Source: an uncultured Winogradskyella sp.
Lineage (GTDB): Bacteria > Bacteroidota > Bacteroidia > Flavobacteriales > Flavobacteriaceae
DNA: 64,000 nt
NCBI GenBank assembly: GCA_913055905.1
Contig: CAJXLB010000001.1
Location: 868,001-932,000 of the forward strand
Direction: 5' to 3'
Shown here: positions 54,629 through 62,021 of the stretch, in pieces
Layout: each line of letters begins with the position of its first letter
How positions within the stretch are numbered: the first letter of the stretch is position 1
Position numbers and translations under genes: made by a program
Notes under the pieces: model-generated
What the model was told of the DNA's origin: nothing
The model's database searches: none
What the model saw: only the letters and a program-made list of their open reading frames with translations

Positions 54629-54679
54629 AGCACTGGATTTCGGCTCCAGCGGTCGTAGGTTTGAATCCTACCGTGGTCA
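54606..54679 (+). tRNA. tRNA-Arg (TCG)
   Basis: A 74-nt cloverleaf: acceptor GGCCACG/CGTGGTC (one G-T), discriminator A, D arm GCTC-AGCTGAATA-GAGC, anticodon arm CTGGA-TTTCGGC-TCCAG with TCG, variable CGGTC, and T arm GTAGG-TTTGAAT-CCTAC. Two conserved positions are changed together: A replaces G19 in the D-loop and T replaces C56 in the T-loop, so the 19-56 pair is A-U. CCA is not encoded. It is preceded by the GIY-YIG gene, with no promoter visible in that unit. A long hairpin terminator follows. Confidence 0.93.
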
Positions 54680-54685
54680 CGAATA

Positions 54686-54743
54686 AATACTTCAAAAAGA
54701 AAAAACGCCAAGCTCGCTTGAGCGTTTTTTTGTTTGAAGTATT
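54686..54743. terminator. Bidirectional hairpin terminator after tRNA-Arg
   Basis: The outer arms AATACTTCAAA (54686-54696) and TTTGAAGTATT (54733-54743) are perfect inverted repeats. The inner core AAAAAACGC-CAAG-CTCG-CTTG-A-GCGTTTTTTT gives a GC stem with T run. Its last bases form the start of the first 78-bp repeat. Confidence 0.82.
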
Positions 54744-54944
54744 TTCAGAGCGGAGCGCCAGGGATGCGAAGCAATCCCTGGCGCGATGCTATGACTTTGG
54801 ACTTTGTGTTTCTGCACTATTTTCAGAGCGGAGCGCAAGGGATGCGAAGCAATCCAGAGCGCTGCGCTATGACTTACATCAGATTGAGTTAAGACCATTT
54901 TCAGAGCGTAGCACAAGGGTTGTGGACGAATCCTAATGCTTAAG
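54741..54944. repeat. Three degenerate REP-like repeats with exact 78-bp spacing
   Basis: ATTTTCAGAGCGGAGCGC-type units start at 54741, 54819 and 54897. Copies 1 and 2 share about 37 of the first 40 bases; copy 3 has diverged. Copy 1 contains a perfect 11-bp palindrome GCGCCAGGGAT / ATCCCTGGCGC (54755-54765 and 54774-54784) around GCGAAGCA. Copy 2 has lost parts of it. No gene runs through them; the frame at 54661-54936 is only a translation of the repeats. The remaining stretch to 55147 (about 200 bases) shows no gene or element. Confidence 0.75.
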
Positions 54945-55147
54945 GAGTTTCACATTTTACGATAACTTGTTGGACCTGGCCTGACTTCAATAGGTCGTAA
55001 CTCGTTTATTTCAGTGGCACATAACCCTATACCTCACAAAATTCCCTTACCTTTAATTGAGCTATAGCTGAGATAAAAACCTCAGTGTAGCGTTTTTCAC
55101 CTGTGTTGTCCATTGGAAGACAAGGCTGGCATGTTTAGCACCATACC

Positions 55148-55879
55148 ATGAGATCCATCAATTATGTATTCTTACTCTTAGCGCTATTTGCCGAAATTAT
55201 CGGGACCATTGGTGGCTTTGGGTCTTCCGTATTTTTTGTGCCGTTGGGGAACTTTTATTTCGATTTTTATTCCGTTTTGGGCTTAACCGCCATATTTCAC
55301 CTCTCCAGCAACTTAAGTAAAATCGTATTGTTCAAAAAGGGGTTGGACAAAAAGCTACTCTTAAGCATTGGCATTCCCTCGGTGTTATTTGTTGTCTTGG
55401 GAGGATTACTATCAAAAGTCTTGGAAACAACATTTTTAGAAGTGTTTCTAGGGCTTTTCCTTGTGGGATTAAGCCTATTCTTTTTAATAAAGCATAAGCT
55501 GAGCATTGCAGCACATACTAAAAATGCGATTATTGGTGGGTCGTTATCTGGATTTTCCGCTGGTTTACTCGGTACAGGTGGGGCTATTCGTGGGTTGACC
55601 ATGGCTGCCTTTAATCTCGAGAAGCAGGTGTTTATTGCCACATCGGCATTTATCGATTTTATGATAGATTTCTCGCGCACCTTCGTTTATTACAATAACG
55701 GCTACATCCATGCGCACGACTTAAAATATGTGCCGTTTTTGTTAGTGATAGGGCTTTTGGGCACCTACCTAGGCAAAAAGATTTTAGCCTATATCCCACA
55801 ATCGCAATTTAGAAGGTTGTCGCTGGTCTTCATCCTGATTATAGGTCTAGCTACACTCATAAAGTTAATGCTCAACTAA
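55148..55879 (+). CDS. TauE/SafE (TSUP) family membrane protein
   Basis: 243 residues with about eight membrane helices. The TSUP repeat is seen as GTIGGFGSSVFFVPL near 20 and GFSAGLLGTGGAIRGLTMAA near 137. Members export sulfite, taurine-derived or sulfoacetate-like anions; the substrate here is unknown. It stands alone between the tRNA/REP locus and a convergent outer-membrane gene. The 5' region has no obvious promoter. Confidence 0.88.
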   Translation: MRSINYVFLLLALFAEIIGTIGGFGSSVFFVPLGNFYFDFYSVLGLTAIFHLSSNLSKIVLFKKGLDKKLLLSIGIPSVLFVVLGGLLSKVLETTFLEVFLGLFLVGLSLFFLIKHKLSIAAHTKNAIIGGSLSGFSAGLLGTGGAIRGLTMAAFNLEKQVFIATSAFIDFMIDFSRTFVYYNNGYIHAHDLKYVPFLLVIGLLGTYLGKKILAYIPQSQFRRLSLVFILIIGLATLIKLMLN

Positions 55880-56073
55880 TTTGGCATTAAAGTCTTGGGA
55901 GTCTCATTTAAAAGCGCTGATATCGTTTGAGTTAGGTGTGATTTAAGGGGAGTTGGATAACCTAGTACAATTCCTAGAGGTTTCGGACTTTTTAAAAATA
56001 GATGAAACGCCTCATCCGATTCATTTTGCCAAGACTTTGGCCATAATCCTAGATGAGTGGCTCCGTAGCCAAC

Positions 56074-56103
56074 AAAAAAGCCTCGGCATTGCGAGGCTTT
56101 TTT
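56074..56103. terminator. Bidirectional terminator between TSUP and barrel genes
   Basis: AAAAAAGCCTCG and CGAGGCTTTTTT form a perfect 12-bp stem with a 6-base loop. It serves the minus-strand outer-membrane gene that ends at 56129 and could also stop the plus-strand TSUP transcript. The 55880-56073 stretch before it has no convincing gene. Confidence 0.88.
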
Positions 56104-56128
56104 AAATATTATATAACGGATGACTTCA

Positions 56129-56701
56129 TTATAAGGCAAATACCAATTGTAAGTGGGTTTGATAGTGGTTATTATCAAAACCGCTTTCTTCAGCATCTAA
56201 GGCAAACTTCGCTATGGTTTGTAAACGCACACCAATCGTCTGGCGTCTATTTAACCACACTTGCGCACCGCCACCTATATTGGCCGAAATATTGGTTTCA
56301 TCTATCGTAAAAAATCCTACCCCTGCGTTGCCGTATAACTCGAGCCAATCCCAATCTGGAAAAATATGCTTTCTAAAATAATATTTGGCATGGGTATCAA
56401 AAGATACATAAGTTAAATCTTCTGTAAGAACGCCTTCATCAAGTCTATCACCTTCATTAAAAGCATTAATGGTAAAGGCCTGCTCTATGGAAAGTCCAGA
56501 GGTCCAGGATAATTCAATAGCGGCTGATATAGGCACATTTATAGCCCAATCTCCAATTTCGCCAACAGGAGAGCGTGTTCCTTGCGTATTAATCGCATTT
56601 AATCCAATGCTTGCAAACCATTCCTTATCATAACGCTGGGCAAAGGTTTCACTATTAAGACTAACTAAAAGAAAGACTAGAGCTAAAAAAATATTCTTCA
56701 T
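56129..56701 (-). CDS. Small outer-membrane beta-barrel protein (OmpX/OmpA-like)
   Basis: 190 residues with a signal peptide (LALVFLLVSLNSETFAQ). The mature part consists of about eight amphipathic strands with aromatic belts (WFASIGLNAI, YVSFDTHAKYYF, LELYGNAGVGFFTI). It ends in HLQLVFAL, a typical C-terminal barrel strand with a terminal hydrophobic residue. There is no periplasmic OmpA domain. It belongs to no visible operon and its role is unknown. Confidence 0.82.
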   Translation of the reverse strand: MKNIFLALVFLLVSLNSETFAQRYDKEWFASIGLNAINTQGTRSPVGEIGDWAINVPISAAIELSWTSGLSIEQAFTINAFNEGDRLDEGVLTEDLTYVSFDTHAKYYFRKHIFPDWDWLELYGNAGVGFFTIDETNISANIGGGAQVWLNRRQTIGVRLQTIAKFALDAEESGFDNNHYQTHLQLVFAL

Positions 56702-56769
56702 AATTAACTAGTGTTAAATCATTTACTAAGTTTAACGGGTTAAAAATAGTATTTTCTATTTAAATACTA

Positions 56770-57801
56770 CTATTTATGGCCCTTAAAAATAATTCGCGAC
56801 ACATTTTTTCTGTAGGAGCCGTTGGTTACAAAAAGGTTAAGTCTAGCAATGACGTCTGATACCATAAATGTATACCACCGACCAATTTGAGAAAACAGCC
56901 TGTAGTTTAGTTTCAATTTATACAAATCTTGTGTCAAAGATTTAAATAGTGATGGTTTGGTTTTAAAGAGGTCGAAATACAGCTCCCCAAGGTAACAGAA
57001 CCTTTTGTAATAGGTTGATGTTGAAAATTCACCCAAATTTATGGGACCTTGGTTTCTTTGTATTGAAATGCAATCATAAAACGCCTTAAAACTTGCGTTT
57101 AGGAAATAATAGGCTTTGTCATTGATTTGCCAGCTCAGGGCCGCAAATTTATACATGGTACTGTCATCTAGAACGGGAAGCCCACCTTTGAGCTGCAGGT
57201 TTGTAAGAGCGTCTCTAACATTAAGTAGTTTCTGATGTTTCTTGTCGAAAAATTGGCTGTGAATCTCTATAGCGGCTAACTTCTGGTCATTGATAAGACG
57301 GTCCATGTGTCGATGTCCTTTAACCGCGTAATTAAAACCACTGATCTTTCCGTAGCCATTTTGATGTAAAATAGAGAACGCCTTTTCCGCTGCCTCAGCT
57401 GCCACTAATATATCGATATCACCTACCATTCTTTCGGCGGGGTCACTAAATATATTGCTGCTGATATAGGCTATGCCTTTTAGAAACACATGCGCAATGT
57501 TATGGGCACTGAGTAATTTGGAAATGTCTGCAGCTTGTCGAAGCAGTGCCTTATTCCTATTCCGATTGATAGCAGTGATTTCCTCGAGATACTCGTCCAA
57601 TTCCTCAGGGAGGGTATGTAAAAGGCCTTTACGTTTAAGGTTGCAGTAAAGCGCTGGCAGCATTAAATGTCCACTCCCTTCAACAACAATAGCATCCCAA
57701 TCAAAATCTGGGTGTTGGAGGATGGTTTCAAGTTCCGATGCTTTGGTCTCAGGACTCAATATCTTGGCAATTGCACGGTATGTCTCTAATCGTTGGGCCA
57801 T
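56770..57801 (-). CDS. NTP_transf_5-type nucleotidyltransferase
   Basis: 343 residues. A helical N-terminal domain (about 1-95) precedes the nucleotidyltransferase core: HVFLKGIAYI near 104 and the metal Asp pair in GDIDILVAA at 127-135. A later IEIHSQFF near 177 supplies the usual third acid. This family (PF14907) occurs in lasso peptide and other RiPP clusters next to HPr-kinase-like proteins. Here it follows exactly such a kinase after 28 bases. A transfer of NMP to a phosphorylated peptide or lipid is a plausible role (inference). Confidence 0.83.
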   Translation of the reverse strand: MAQRLETYRAIAKILSPETKASELETILQHPDFDWDAIVVEGSGHLMLPALYCNLKRKGLLHTLPEELDEYLEEITAINRNRNKALLRQAADISKLLSAHNIAHVFLKGIAYISSNIFSDPAERMVGDIDILVAAEAAEKAFSILHQNGYGKISGFNYAVKGHRHMDRLINDQKLAAIEIHSQFFDKKHQKLLNVRDALTNLQLKGGLPVLDDSTMYKFAALSWQINDKAYYFLNASFKAFYDCISIQRNQGPINLGEFSTSTYYKRFCYLGELYFDLFKTKPSLFKSLTQDLYKLKLNYRLFSQIGRWYTFMVSDVIARLNLFVTNGSYRKNVSRIIFKGHK

Positions 57802-57829
57802 GAGCTATAATGGCTCAAAAATACGACTT

Positions 57830-58963
57830 TTAGGAAAGATGATTTTGCTTTTTAAAGAGTTCTGACACTGTCTCTATCATCTCCTCCATAGCACCATAAG
57901 TGAGTTTATAAAAGTTGAGTTGGCCCAGCCAATCTAAAAAGGCTTGGGCATGCTCTATTCCGGGATGCAACCAAGAATCTGGAATAATAGTTTCCAAGGC
58001 TTCCTTTATGGAAATCGCTTCCAATAGTGTTTCGCTATCAGGCGTATAGTTGACCAAAACCAAGGTTTGGCAAGGATAATGTAACTGGTTTGGCTGTTTA
58101 CAGGGCAGATATTTCAAGACGCCTTTTGCCGGATTAAAGGTGATCTCTGGCAGTGTTTTTAGCTCAGGCAAAAAAGGCTCCAACACCTTAAAGGCCTTTT
58201 CCTTTATGGAAATCGCAGCCGGATTGTAATAGATATGGCCATCGGCTTTACCTAAGGGCGAAATGTCATCAGAGACAAGGTGATAGCCATGCGCCACCAA
58301 AAGACTGCACAGCGTACTCTTACCACTGCCCGAATTACCGATAAACATGATAGAGGATTGCCCATCCGTTATGGTAGAGCCATGTATAGTGCCTAGCCAA
58401 TCCGATTCGTGTTTGTTGTGGATAAGATTAGCCACTTCCATGTGGAATTTACCTTGAATGAAATGGTAATCTGCTTTTGGCACACTACGCAGTACCATTT
58501 TATCTTGAAACAAGTTGATATGGTCTGCAGTGAGATACACATCAAAGGTGGTATCGCTGTGTTCTGTAAACGGGATTTCATAATGCGCCAAGGACGGATG
58601 CAGCGCATTTAAGACCTTTTGGTTATCCGCATGTAAGTTGAAGCAGGAATCCCCAATCTTATAGGATTTGGATAGCTGGCGGTGGCCTTCCTCAAACACC
58701 ATAGTACTTAGCGGGAGAGAATCTTGATTATGGTTGCAGGCCTCAAGGTAATTGCTCAGCTGTGTGGCAATGTTTTTTGCTTCTGCCTTGGATAGCGCGT
58801 TTAACTGGTTTTGAAAGTCTGTTATTGTGTCACAGCTCAGATACGCGTCTAAAATGGCTTTAAATTCCGAGCCAACAACGCTGTAGGAATTGGATCTGGA
58901 ATACCACAATACATAATAATCACCAAAATCATAGTGCAGATTAGGTGCTAAGGCATTTTTCAA
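57830..58963 (-). CDS. HPr kinase-like protein with PqqD-like N-terminus
   Basis: 377 residues. HprK-type core with P-loop FIGNSGSGKST at 208-217, preceded by GTIHGSTI (His194) and followed by VSDDISPL at 230-237, which provides the HprK acidic pair. The first 75 residues, YVLWYSRSNSYSVVGSEF with AILDAYLSCDTITDFQNQL and NIATQLSNYLEA, look like a PqqD/RRE winged helix (my inference). No HPr is nearby. It probably phosphorylates the small peptide encoded 12 bases upstream or an unknown target. The start is TTG at 58963; an in-frame stop lies five codons upstream. Confidence 0.8.
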   Translation of the reverse strand: MKNALAPNLHYDFGDYYVLWYSRSNSYSVVGSEFKAILDAYLSCDTITDFQNQLNALSKAEAKNIATQLSNYLEACNHNQDSLPLSTMVFEEGHRQLSKSYKIGDSCFNLHADNQKVLNALHPSLAHYEIPFTEHSDTTFDVYLTADHINLFQDKMVLRSVPKADYHFIQGKFHMEVANLIHNKHESDWLGTIHGSTITDGQSSIMFIGNSGSGKSTLCSLLVAHGYHLVSDDISPLGKADGHIYYNPAAISIKEKAFKVLEPFLPELKTLPEITFNPAKGVLKYLPCKQPNQLHYPCQTLVLVNYTPDSETLLEAISIKEALETIIPDSWLHPGIEHAQAFLDWLGQLNFYKLTYGAMEEMIETVSELFKKQNHLS

Positions 58964-58975
58964 AATTAGCTGTAA

Positions 58976-59152
58976 TTAACTTCCTGCAAACGGATTACCT
59001 CCTGGGTCTGGCGGTTGTGTTGGAGATTGTGCTTGCGACTTTTGGGGATTTAAAATCACAAAAGTACCAATCGCCGTTAGGGCAGCGTATTTCCCCATTT
59101 TTTGTAGGGCCTCCTTCCGTGTGATTTTATCGTTGGGGGTATTTTTTTTCAT
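58976..59152 (-). CDS. 58-residue exported or precursor peptide with Ser terminus
   Basis: ATG at 59152, stop TAA at 58976-58978. The sequence begins MKKNTPNDKITRKEALQKMG and continues with KYAALTAIGTFVILNPQKSQ. It then runs through AQSPTQPPDPGG to the end NPFAGS. The middle is a hydrophobic stretch with an Ala-x-Ala/Gln site (SQAQ) that could be a signal-peptidase site. The last 17 residues are Pro/Gly-rich and end in Ser. It is 12 bases upstream of the kinase, so co-transcribed. I recall similar small ORFs beside HprK-like genes in Flavobacteria, but not with certainty. Function: substrate of the modifying enzymes (inference). Confidence 0.72.
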   Translation of the reverse strand: MKKNTPNDKITRKEALQKMGKYAALTAIGTFVILNPQKSQAQSPTQPPDPGGNPFAGS

Positions 59153-59174
59153 AGTTCTAGGTTGAACAACAGAC

Positions 59175-59182
59175 CAAAAATA
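59175..59182 (-). promoter_or_regulatory. -7 element before the peptide operon
   Basis: Minus-strand TATTTTTG fits TAnnTTTG, 22 bases before the ATG. The expected upstream TTG is not found. Confidence 0.35.
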
Positions 59183-59234
59183 ATAAAATATTTTATATGG
59201 TGCGTTTTATTTTAAAAGGTTTACAATTTATAAA

Positions 59235-59279
59235 CATAAGGCTAAGGGTTCTGTTTGCGTTTTACGTCTTAGCCTTATG
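59235..59279. terminator. 12-bp perfect inverted repeat between T9SS gene and peptide operon
   Basis: CATAAGGCTAAG at 59235-59246 and CTTAGCCTTATG at 59268-59279 with a 21-base spacer. On the minus strand it is followed only by a weak T-rich stretch. It lies 11 bases past the stop of the T9SS gene, so it is probably a terminator, but a regulator site for the peptide operon cannot be excluded. Confidence 0.55.
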
Positions 59280-59290
59280 CTGTAAAGGGT

Positions 59291-61492
59291 TTATCTCAAA
59301 ATGATCTTTTGTGTTTTACTGAGGGTGCCATTCGATACCTCTACAATGTATATACCACTTGTTAAGGCACTGGCATTAATGGTTTGGGTACTTACATTAG
59401 CGTTCAATGTTTGGCTCATTACCGCACGGCCTTGTAAATCATAGACTTGTGCCGTACTGGTGGTATCTAGTAGACCAGAAATGACTATTTGTTTATTGGC
59501 ATTCGCAAAAATAAACAAAGAGTCTAGCTCGTTTTCTACAGTTGATAAGGCATTTTCTGCAAATCTTAAGAAAAAGCGTCCGCTACCTGATAACACCGTG
59601 CTTGGTGTAATCGTGTAATCACCAGAATTTAATAAAGTAAAAGTATTTTCAACGCTATCCTCAAGGATCACATCAATACTTTCTGGAACTACGGAATTGC
59701 TGTTTAAGCTAAAGGTCATCTGTTCATTAGGGTTAAGATTCACCACTAAAGGTACTACTACATCCGTTAAGTTGGCATAAGGTAAGGACTGGTTAAACAA
59801 GGCTATTCCTGCATTATCCTCTACCAAATGCGTATACACGCCATTGGCGTTTTGATCATAAGCTCCTGTGTCATAGCCAGGGTCTAAGCCTAGGGTATTG
59901 ATATCCCTAAAATACACGTTGGTTTCATAAGATGTAGACGCTGTATTTAAGTTTAGGATGGCATGGGCAAAGTTGTTGGTGTTAGCTGCATTACGTCCTG
60001 TAATAAAGTCGTCACTAGTGCCAGTGCGTCTCATTGTAGTTGTAAATTCAATACCATCGCCGCCACCTGAAGGCGCCGCTACAAAAAAGCCTTGTCCTGG
60101 AGTGATGAAGTATGAATCTATTGGAGTGCCTGGATTTCCAGGGTCGTCCAGGAAATTAAAATCAATTTGAGTCCAGATAGAACCATCTGTGTCATCCGCA
60201 TCATAGCCATAGATTCCAAAAAAAGTATTATTTAATAAGTTTGCCGAATTGGCATTTAAGAAGTCTAAAGCAGATAGGTAACTAGGGTACGGGTTTCCTA
60301 TAAGATTCCAGAAACTTGTGCCGTCCACCAGAGTTACTGGTACAGCTCCATTATTTGGTGTGCCTGTAAAAGCTAGCGTTTCACCACCAAAAGCTTGGGT
60401 GCCTGCTCTATAGCCTGTACCTGGAGTAATCGCTGTGTTAGCATTGGTACCTGTATCATAGTTGGTATAGGCATTTGCGACAGGGTTAAAAGGGGCAAAT
60501 GCGCGTATATTTTCAGATGCTGCCAAAGCCCCTGAGTTTGCTGTGGCAAAAGGCCCAAAATCTTGACCAGAAACCGGTGAGGCTATTAAATCATTGGTGC
60601 CCGTAGGTCCTACTTGTGCCGTGTAGCGGTTGTAGGTGATGTCTCCAGTATAAGTACCATTATTTATAAAACTAGCGAATTCAGTGCTTGTAGAATTAAG
60701 AACTATTGGATCATTTGTTACAGTAAGGGTGTTACCTGACTGTACAGTAACAGCTCCACCTGCCTGTATTTCAAGATATGGAACAGTAATATCACTCGTT
60801 ACATTAGTTGACTGGCCATTAGGTATTGTATATTTACTGGTGATTTCTAAATCGTCAAAACCAAAATTTTGAAGAGCCCCTTGGTTTGTAGACTGAAATT
60901 TCACAGAGGTGATATTTGATATATTACTAGAAGCTGTAAAATTACTGCCACTTCCGGTTCCAAAAGTGTAGGAATAATTATTGCCACCTTCATAAGTAAA
61001 AGTAAAAGCTATGCTTGCAAAGTCATCATAGGCCTGTCCAGACCCAAAATCACTACCTCCATCATTAATTTGCCAATCTGAGCCACCACTAACAAATTTA
61101 AGTGTAAAGACCGGAGTAGAGCCATCTAAAAACTGAATAAATATCTCACCATTAATTGTTGTGGTATGACCTACATTTACACTAAATGTGTCACCGGGTT
61201 GCATAGCTCTATTAAATGCTCTTTCAGCTGCATATAATCCTCCATTTTCGGAATTTATACCAAAACTTAAAGTACTTAATCCTGTTCCGCCAATATATCT
61301 TCCACCAGTACCGGATGAAATAAAACTCCAACTTCCAAAACCATTACCTCCATTGGTGGTAGTGTTCCAAGTGCCTCCAGGATAATTAGAGGCATCATCA
61401 GTTGCTAGAATAAAACTATCTGTACCGAGCTGTGCTTGAACATTTGTAAATCCAAAAATTAGGGTTAAAGCAAAAATGTAAAACTGTCTCAT
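59291..61492 (-). CDS. T9SS-exported surface protein (type A sorting domain)
   Basis: 733 residues with a signal peptide (FYIFALTLIFGFTNVQAQ). The C-terminal about 75 residues are a T9SS type A sorting domain: AQVYDLQGRAVMSQTLN, ALTSGIYIVEVSNG and the end LSKTQKIILR. Such proteins cross the outer membrane by the gliding/Por machinery and lose the domain at the surface. The central part is Thr/Ser/Asn/Gly-rich with beta-strands and no catalytic motif. The next gene upstream encodes a relative with the same GTNDLIA/SAPVxGQ-type middle section (see finding). Probable adhesin or surface matrix protein. Confidence 0.9.
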   Translation of the reverse strand: MRQFYIFALTLIFGFTNVQAQLGTDSFILATDDASNYPGGTWNTTTNGGNGFGSWSFISSGTGGRYIGGTGLSTLSFGINSENGGLYAAERAFNRAMQPGDTFSVNVGHTTTINGEIFIQFLDGSTPVFTLKFVSGGSDWQINDGGSDFGSGQAYDDFASIAFTFTYEGGNNYSYTFGTGSGSNFTASSNISNITSVKFQSTNQGALQNFGFDDLEITSKYTIPNGQSTNVTSDITVPYLEIQAGGAVTVQSGNTLTVTNDPIVLNSTSTEFASFINNGTYTGDITYNRYTAQVGPTGTNDLIASPVSGQDFGPFATANSGALAASENIRAFAPFNPVANAYTNYDTGTNANTAITPGTGYRAGTQAFGGETLAFTGTPNNGAVPVTLVDGTSFWNLIGNPYPSYLSALDFLNANSANLLNNTFFGIYGYDADDTDGSIWTQIDFNFLDDPGNPGTPIDSYFITPGQGFFVAAPSGGGDGIEFTTTMRRTGTSDDFITGRNAANTNNFAHAILNLNTASTSYETNVYFRDINTLGLDPGYDTGAYDQNANGVYTHLVEDNAGIALFNQSLPYANLTDVVVPLVVNLNPNEQMTFSLNSNSVVPESIDVILEDSVENTFTLLNSGDYTITPSTVLSGSGRFFLRFAENALSTVENELDSLFIFANANKQIVISGLLDTTSTAQVYDLQGRAVMSQTLNANVSTQTINASALTSGIYIVEVSNGTLSKTQKIILR

Positions 61493-61547
61493 AAGCTTAT
61501 AGTTAGATTTGTTGTAATCTCGTGTTAGTGTGTTACTTATTTGTTAT

Positions 61548-61555
61548 CAAATATA
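61548..61555 (-). promoter_or_regulatory. -7 element of the 59291-61492 T9SS gene
   Basis: TATATTTG on the minus strand matches TAnnTTTG perfectly and sits 55 bases before the ATG. The -33 element is not obvious. Confidence 0.45.
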
Positions 61556-61611
61556 GTGTAGTTTTTTAAAATTAAAAAGCGCAATCGTTTTCGGGTGGAA
61601 AAGTTTGTTGC

Positions 61612-61937
61612 AGGTGTTGGGTATTAGGTGTTAGGTATTAGGTGTTAGGTATTAGGTATTAGGCATTAGGTATTGGATATTGGGTGTTGAAAGGTGAAAG
61701 GTGAATGGATAGATGGCACTTTGGTGTTAGGTGTTGTGTTTTCTGTGATGTGGTGATGTCTTGAGTCGTGAGTCGTGAATGGTGAGTGGTGAGATGGTAC
61801 TTAGGTATTAGGTATTAGGTATTGGGTGTTGAAAGGTGAAAGGTGAATTGTGATTCGTGAATGGTGAGTGGTGAGATGGTACTTAGGTATTAGGTATTAG
61901 GTATTGGATATTAGGTTATGGGTGTTGGGTGTTGAAA
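61612..61937. repeat. TAGGTAT/TAGGTGT array with an 82-bp tandem repeat
   Basis: From 61612 to about 61690 the DNA is degenerate repeats of the heptamers TTAGGTA and TTAGGTG. From 61774 to 61937 an 82-bp unit occurs twice (61774-61855 and 61856-61937) with about 55 identical bases at its start, including CGTGAATGGTGAGTGGTGAG. GTGAAAGGTGAA elements recur between. The whole 520-base gap between the two T9SS genes contains no ORF. One strand is strikingly G/T-rich, so slippage and unequal exchange are likely. Lack of spacers and protein genes rules out CRISPR. Confidence 0.8.
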
Positions 61938-61956
61938 GGTGAATGAACATCCCCTT

Positions 61957-61989
61957 AAAAAAGGAAAGCAGGCCTTCCGACCTGCTTTC
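61957..61989 (-). terminator. Terminator of the last T9SS gene
   Basis: GAAAGCAGG at 61964-61972 pairs perfectly with CCTGCTTTC at 61981-61989 around an 8-base loop. On the minus strand it is followed by a run of T (61962-61957). It lies 32 bases past the stop of the 62022-64000 gene. Confidence 0.88.
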
Positions 61990-62021
61990 TTCTCTTGGTT
62001 CTTTTGTCTTGTCTCTCTAAT

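Noticed and set aside
54661..54936. Open frame across tRNA-Arg 3' end and the REP repeats
   Set aside because: It translates a tRNA, a terminator and repeats; codons repeat in step with the 78-bp units. No start signal.
55876..56196. Minus-strand reading frame of 106 codons
   Set aside because: It runs through a perfect 12-bp terminator (56074-56103) and overlaps the end of the barrel gene; no family resemblance and biased, shapeless composition.
56770..59152. Lasso-peptide biosynthesis cluster
   Set aside because: No B1/B2 protease, no C cyclase and no ABC exporter within reach; only the tailoring-type enzymes resemble such clusters.
61774..61937. Possible CRISPR array in the repeat region
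   Set aside because: The 82-bp repeats are adjacent without unique spacers, the heptamers vary in length and no Cas gene is near.
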